Source: G025836975 sp048751585 (GTDB taxonomy: Bacteria; Pseudomonadota; Gammaproteobacteria; Burkholderiales; Burkholderiaceae_B). Taken from it: a stretch of 64,000 nucleotides of DNA. Under the pieces are notes generated by a model. The model made no database searches. It had not been told where the DNA came from and saw only the letters and a list, made by a program, of their open reading frames with translations. The stretch spans positions 124,001 to 188,000 of the forward strand of contig NZ_JAZHOB010000004.1 in the NCBI RefSeq assembly GCF_048751585.1, given 5' to 3'. Shown here piece after piece: positions 62,036 through 64,000 of this stretch; the stretch's first letter is position 1, and every line of letters starts with the position of its first letter. The position numbers and the translations under genes were made by a program.

Positions 62036-63441
62036 GGCCTGTCCCCCATCATGGCCGGTGAGGCGATCCTGCCCATGACCGCGCTGGCCGCCGCAACAGC
62101 CGGACTGGCCAGATGAGTCAAGGCGCCGGGCCCTTGGCGGCCCACGAAATTCCTGTTCGATGTCGAGATGCACCGCTCGCCCGGCGCCACCATGTCGCCA
62201 TTGGCTCCCACGCACATCGAACAGCCCGGTTCACGCCATTGGCAGCCGGCGTCCAGGAATATCCGGTGCAAGCCTTCGCTTTCGGCCTGCCGTTTCACTT
62301 GCAGCGATCCGGGCACGACCCAGGCCGTGACGCCCGCGGCGACATGCCTGCCGCTGAAGACCTTCGCCGCCTCCCGTAAATCGGACAGCCTGCTATTGGT
62401 GCAGGACCCGATGAAAACCCGGTCTATCCCGATCTGGTCGATACGCTGCCCCGGCCGTAAATTCATGTACTGCAATGCATCGGAAAACGCCTTGCGCCGC
62501 TTGGGATCGCTTTCCCCGTCCGGGTCCGGAACGATGGCGTCGATCGCCGCCACGTGTTCCGGACTGGTGCCCCAGGTGACTTGCGGGCCGACCTTCCCGA
62601 TATCGAGCTCGATTTCCTTGTCGTATACCGCATCCGGTCCGGACGGCAAGCCCCGCCAGTACGCCACAGCCTGGTCGAACGCCTCTGCCTGGGGAGCGAA
62701 CTCCCGTCCCTCGATATATTCGAAAGTGGTTTCATCCGGCGCGATCATGCCTATCTTGGCGCCCATTTCGATAGACAGATTACAGAGCGTCATGCGCGCT
62801 TCCATGCCCATGCCGCGTATCGCCGGGCCGGTAAACTCCACCGCATGGCCGGTGCCCGCCGACGCCCCCAGGGTCCCTATCACGTGCAGAATGAGGTCCT
62901 TGGCGGTGACCCCCGCCGCCAGCTCGCCCCGAAAGGCGATGCGCATGGTCCTGGGCCGTTGCTGGCGTATGGTCTGCGAGGCCAGAACGTGCACCAGTTC
63001 CGACGAACCGATGCCCCAGGCGATGGCGCCGAACGCGCCGTGGGTGCATGTATGGCTGTCCGCGCATACTATCGTCAACCCCGGCAAGGTCAAACCAAGC
63101 TCCGGACCGATAACGTGCACGATTCCCTTGCGCCCATCGTCGATATCGAAAAGCTTTATCCCCCTGCTGGCTGTCTCCTTCCGCATGGCCTCTATCATCG
63201 CGGTGCTCCATGACGCATCCCCCGCCCGGCTGCCCGGCTGGGTCGAGGTGACATGGTCCAGGGTAGCGAAGGTAAGCTCTGGATTGCGCACGGGAATTTG
63301 ACGGCTCTCGAGCCTTTTGATGGCATCCACGCCGGTCAGTTCGTGCATCAGATGGCGATCCACGTGCAGCAGGCTGATGCCGCCCGGCAGGCTTGCCACC
63401 TGATGCGCGTTCCAGATCTTGTCGAAAAGAGTATGGCTCAT
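62032..63441 (-). CDS. LeuC-like (aconitase-family) large subunit
   Basis: 469 residues. It has the HTCTHGAFGAIAWGIGSSE motif, the cysteine of GSCTNSRLSDLREA, and the paired cysteines in GCSMCVGANGD, which together hold the [4Fe-4S] cluster. The start MSHTLFDKIWNAHQV is standard for LeuC. Housekeeping leucine synthesis usually has leuC-leuD-leuB; leuB is not seen here and an isocitrate-lyase/PEP-mutase-family gene precedes it by one base. It is therefore probably a catabolic hydro-lyase. Confidence 0.93.
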   Translation of the reverse strand: MSHTLFDKIWNAHQVASLPGGISLLHVDRHLMHELTGVDAIKRLESRQIPVRNPELTFATLDHVTSTQPGSRAGDASWSTAMIEAMRKETASRGIKLFDIDDGRKGIVHVIGPELGLTLPGLTIVCADSHTCTHGAFGAIAWGIGSSELVHVLASQTIRQQRPRTMRIAFRGELAAGVTAKDLILHVIGTLGASAGTGHAVEFTGPAIRGMGMEARMTLCNLSIEMGAKIGMIAPDETTFEYIEGREFAPQAEAFDQAVAYWRGLPSGPDAVYDKEIELDIGKVGPQVTWGTSPEHVAAIDAIVPDPDGESDPKRRKAFSDALQYMNLRPGQRIDQIGIDRVFIGSCTNSRLSDLREAAKVFSGRHVAAGVTAWVVPGSLQVKRQAESEGLHRIFLDAGCQWREPGCSMCVGANGDMVAPGERCISTSNRNFVGRQGPGALTHLASPAVAAASAVMGRIASPAMMGDRP

Positions 63442-63442
63442 G

Positions 63443-64000
63443 TCAATCGCCTTTCAGATCCCCGGTTGCATGGCGGCGCTCGAAAGCCCATACATCGTCA
63501 AAGCCGACCAGCTTGTGCAGTTGATCCATCGAATACGAAGGGACATTCATGTCCATGGTGTGTCCGTTTGCCTCCAGGTGCTTGTATCCGGCCGCCAGCG
63601 CCGCTGTCGCCACACCCATTCCCAGGGCGGGATAGATGGCGATATCGAAGCCCCATTCGCGCAAGGTCGCCGCCGGGATCTCGGGCGAACGCCCGGTGGG
63701 CACCATGTTCGCCAGCAGCCACCCATCGATCTCGCCGCCTATCCGGCGAAATTCCTCGGCGGATTCGGGCGATTCGACGAAGACAATGTCGGCTCCCGCC
63801 CTGGCGAAGGCCTGACCGCGCTTGATGGCTTCATCCAGCCCCAGGCTGGTGCGCGAGTCGGTGCGCACGAGAAGCAAGGTGTCATCGCTGCGCCGCGCCT
63901 CCACGGCCACCTCGATTTTTTTCAGCATCTCCGGCAAGGGGATGACTCTGCGGCTTGGCGTGTGGCCGCATTTTTTCGGCATTTCCTGGTCTTCGAACTG
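63443..64000 (-). CDS. isocitrate lyase/PEP mutase-family enzyme (5' part missing)
   Basis: The frame is open to the window end at 64000, so the start lies outside. The visible 185 residues begin near FEDQEMPKKCGH, the family motif with metal-site and catalytic cysteine, then DTLLLVRTDSRTSLGLDEAI, GADIVFVESPESAEEFR, and ANMVPTGRSPEI. This family includes 2-methylisocitrate lyase, 2,3-dimethylmalate lyase and oxaloacetate hydrolase. The stop is one base from the LeuC-like start. Specificity cannot be read from the part seen. Confidence 0.85.
   Translation of the reverse strand, partial: QFEDQEMPKKCGHTPSRRVIPLPEMLKKIEVAVEARRSDDTLLLVRTDSRTSLGLDEAIKRGQAFARAGADIVFVESPESAEEFRRIGGEIDGWLLANMVPTGRSPEIPAATLREWGFDIAIYPALGMGVATAALAAGYKHLEANGHTMDMNVPSYSMDQLHKLVGFDDVWAFERRHATGDLKGD

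Noticed and set aside
1..64000. CRISPR array, prophage, insertion sequence or origin
   Set aside because: I saw no regularly spaced repeats, integrase, transposase, phage structural genes or DnaA-box clusters in the window.

Overview
The window looks like a chromosomal segment of a GC-rich betaproteobacterium, most likely Burkholderiales, family Alcaligenaceae (the Bordetella/Achromobacter/Pusillimonas neighbourhood). This is inferred from several things: the Bug-type (tripartite tricarboxylate) binding protein, many periplasmic-binding-protein uptake systems, the conserved blocks glyA-nrdR-ribD-ribE, rplM-rpsI-argC and tyrS/M23 peptidase/anmK/erpA, and the codon style. It has two tRNA genes and no rRNA, CRISPR array, insertion sequence or recognisable prophage.

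Layout. 0-3.7 kb: tail of a SUI1/YciH gene, a small hypothetical gene, then a MarR regulator divergent from a Bug-type receptor and a sulfatase-family hydrolase. 3.7-10.9 kb: one minus-strand operon, GntR/FCD regulator -> four-gene L-amino-acid ABC transporter (AapJQMP type) -> class V aminotransferase -> L-threonine-aldolase-like enzyme, with a perfect 14-bp palindrome in front of the regulator. 11.1-19.7 kb: plus-strand catabolic operon of aldehyde dehydrogenase, TRAP transporter (receptor, small and large permease), zinc alcohol dehydrogenase, class III CoA-transferase and CitE/HpcH-type lyase, followed by a LysR regulator. 19.8-22 kb: minus-strand cupin dioxygenase-like protein, SDR and IclR regulator. 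22.1-23.2 kb: DUF899 protein plus a small membrane protein.

23.2-33.6 kb: mostly housekeeping. The order mltD, gloB, methyltransferase, rnhA, dnaQ, tRNA matches the enterobacterial mltD-gloB-yafS-rnhA-dnaQ-aspV order, but here an RND efflux pair lies between rnhA and dnaQ. fabI, a GST and a 52-residue basic protein follow. 33.7-41.4 kb: trhO, an I78-type inhibitor lipoprotein, a YdjM-type membrane protein and a methyltransferase. Then comes a LodA/LodB-like (quinoprotein amino-acid oxidase plus flavoprotein) cluster with a small Tat-signal protein, a phage-T4-endonuclease-V-like pyrimidine-dimer glycosylase, and tRNA-Ser(GGA). 41.4-61.4 kb: core genes ribE, ribD, nrdR, glyA, ybhB-like, tyrS, M23 peptidase, anmK, erpA, DUF6776, argC, rpsI, rplM, a TakP-like TRAP receptor, pmbA, darP, a carboxylesterase, a PatZ-like acyl-CoA-synthetase/GNAT fusion, and gltX. 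61.4-64 kb: minus-strand LeuD-like, LeuC-like and isocitrate-lyase/PEP-mutase-family genes; the last is cut by the window edge.

How it works together: the accessory parts are mainly uptake-plus-catabolism modules, each with its own regulator. The most unusual parts are the LodA-like oxidase, which appears to lack the cysteine expected for its quinone cofactor, its co-encoded Tat protein, and the T4-type DNA glycosylase next to a tRNA gene. Functions are read from motifs and recalled family knowledge; no database search was run.
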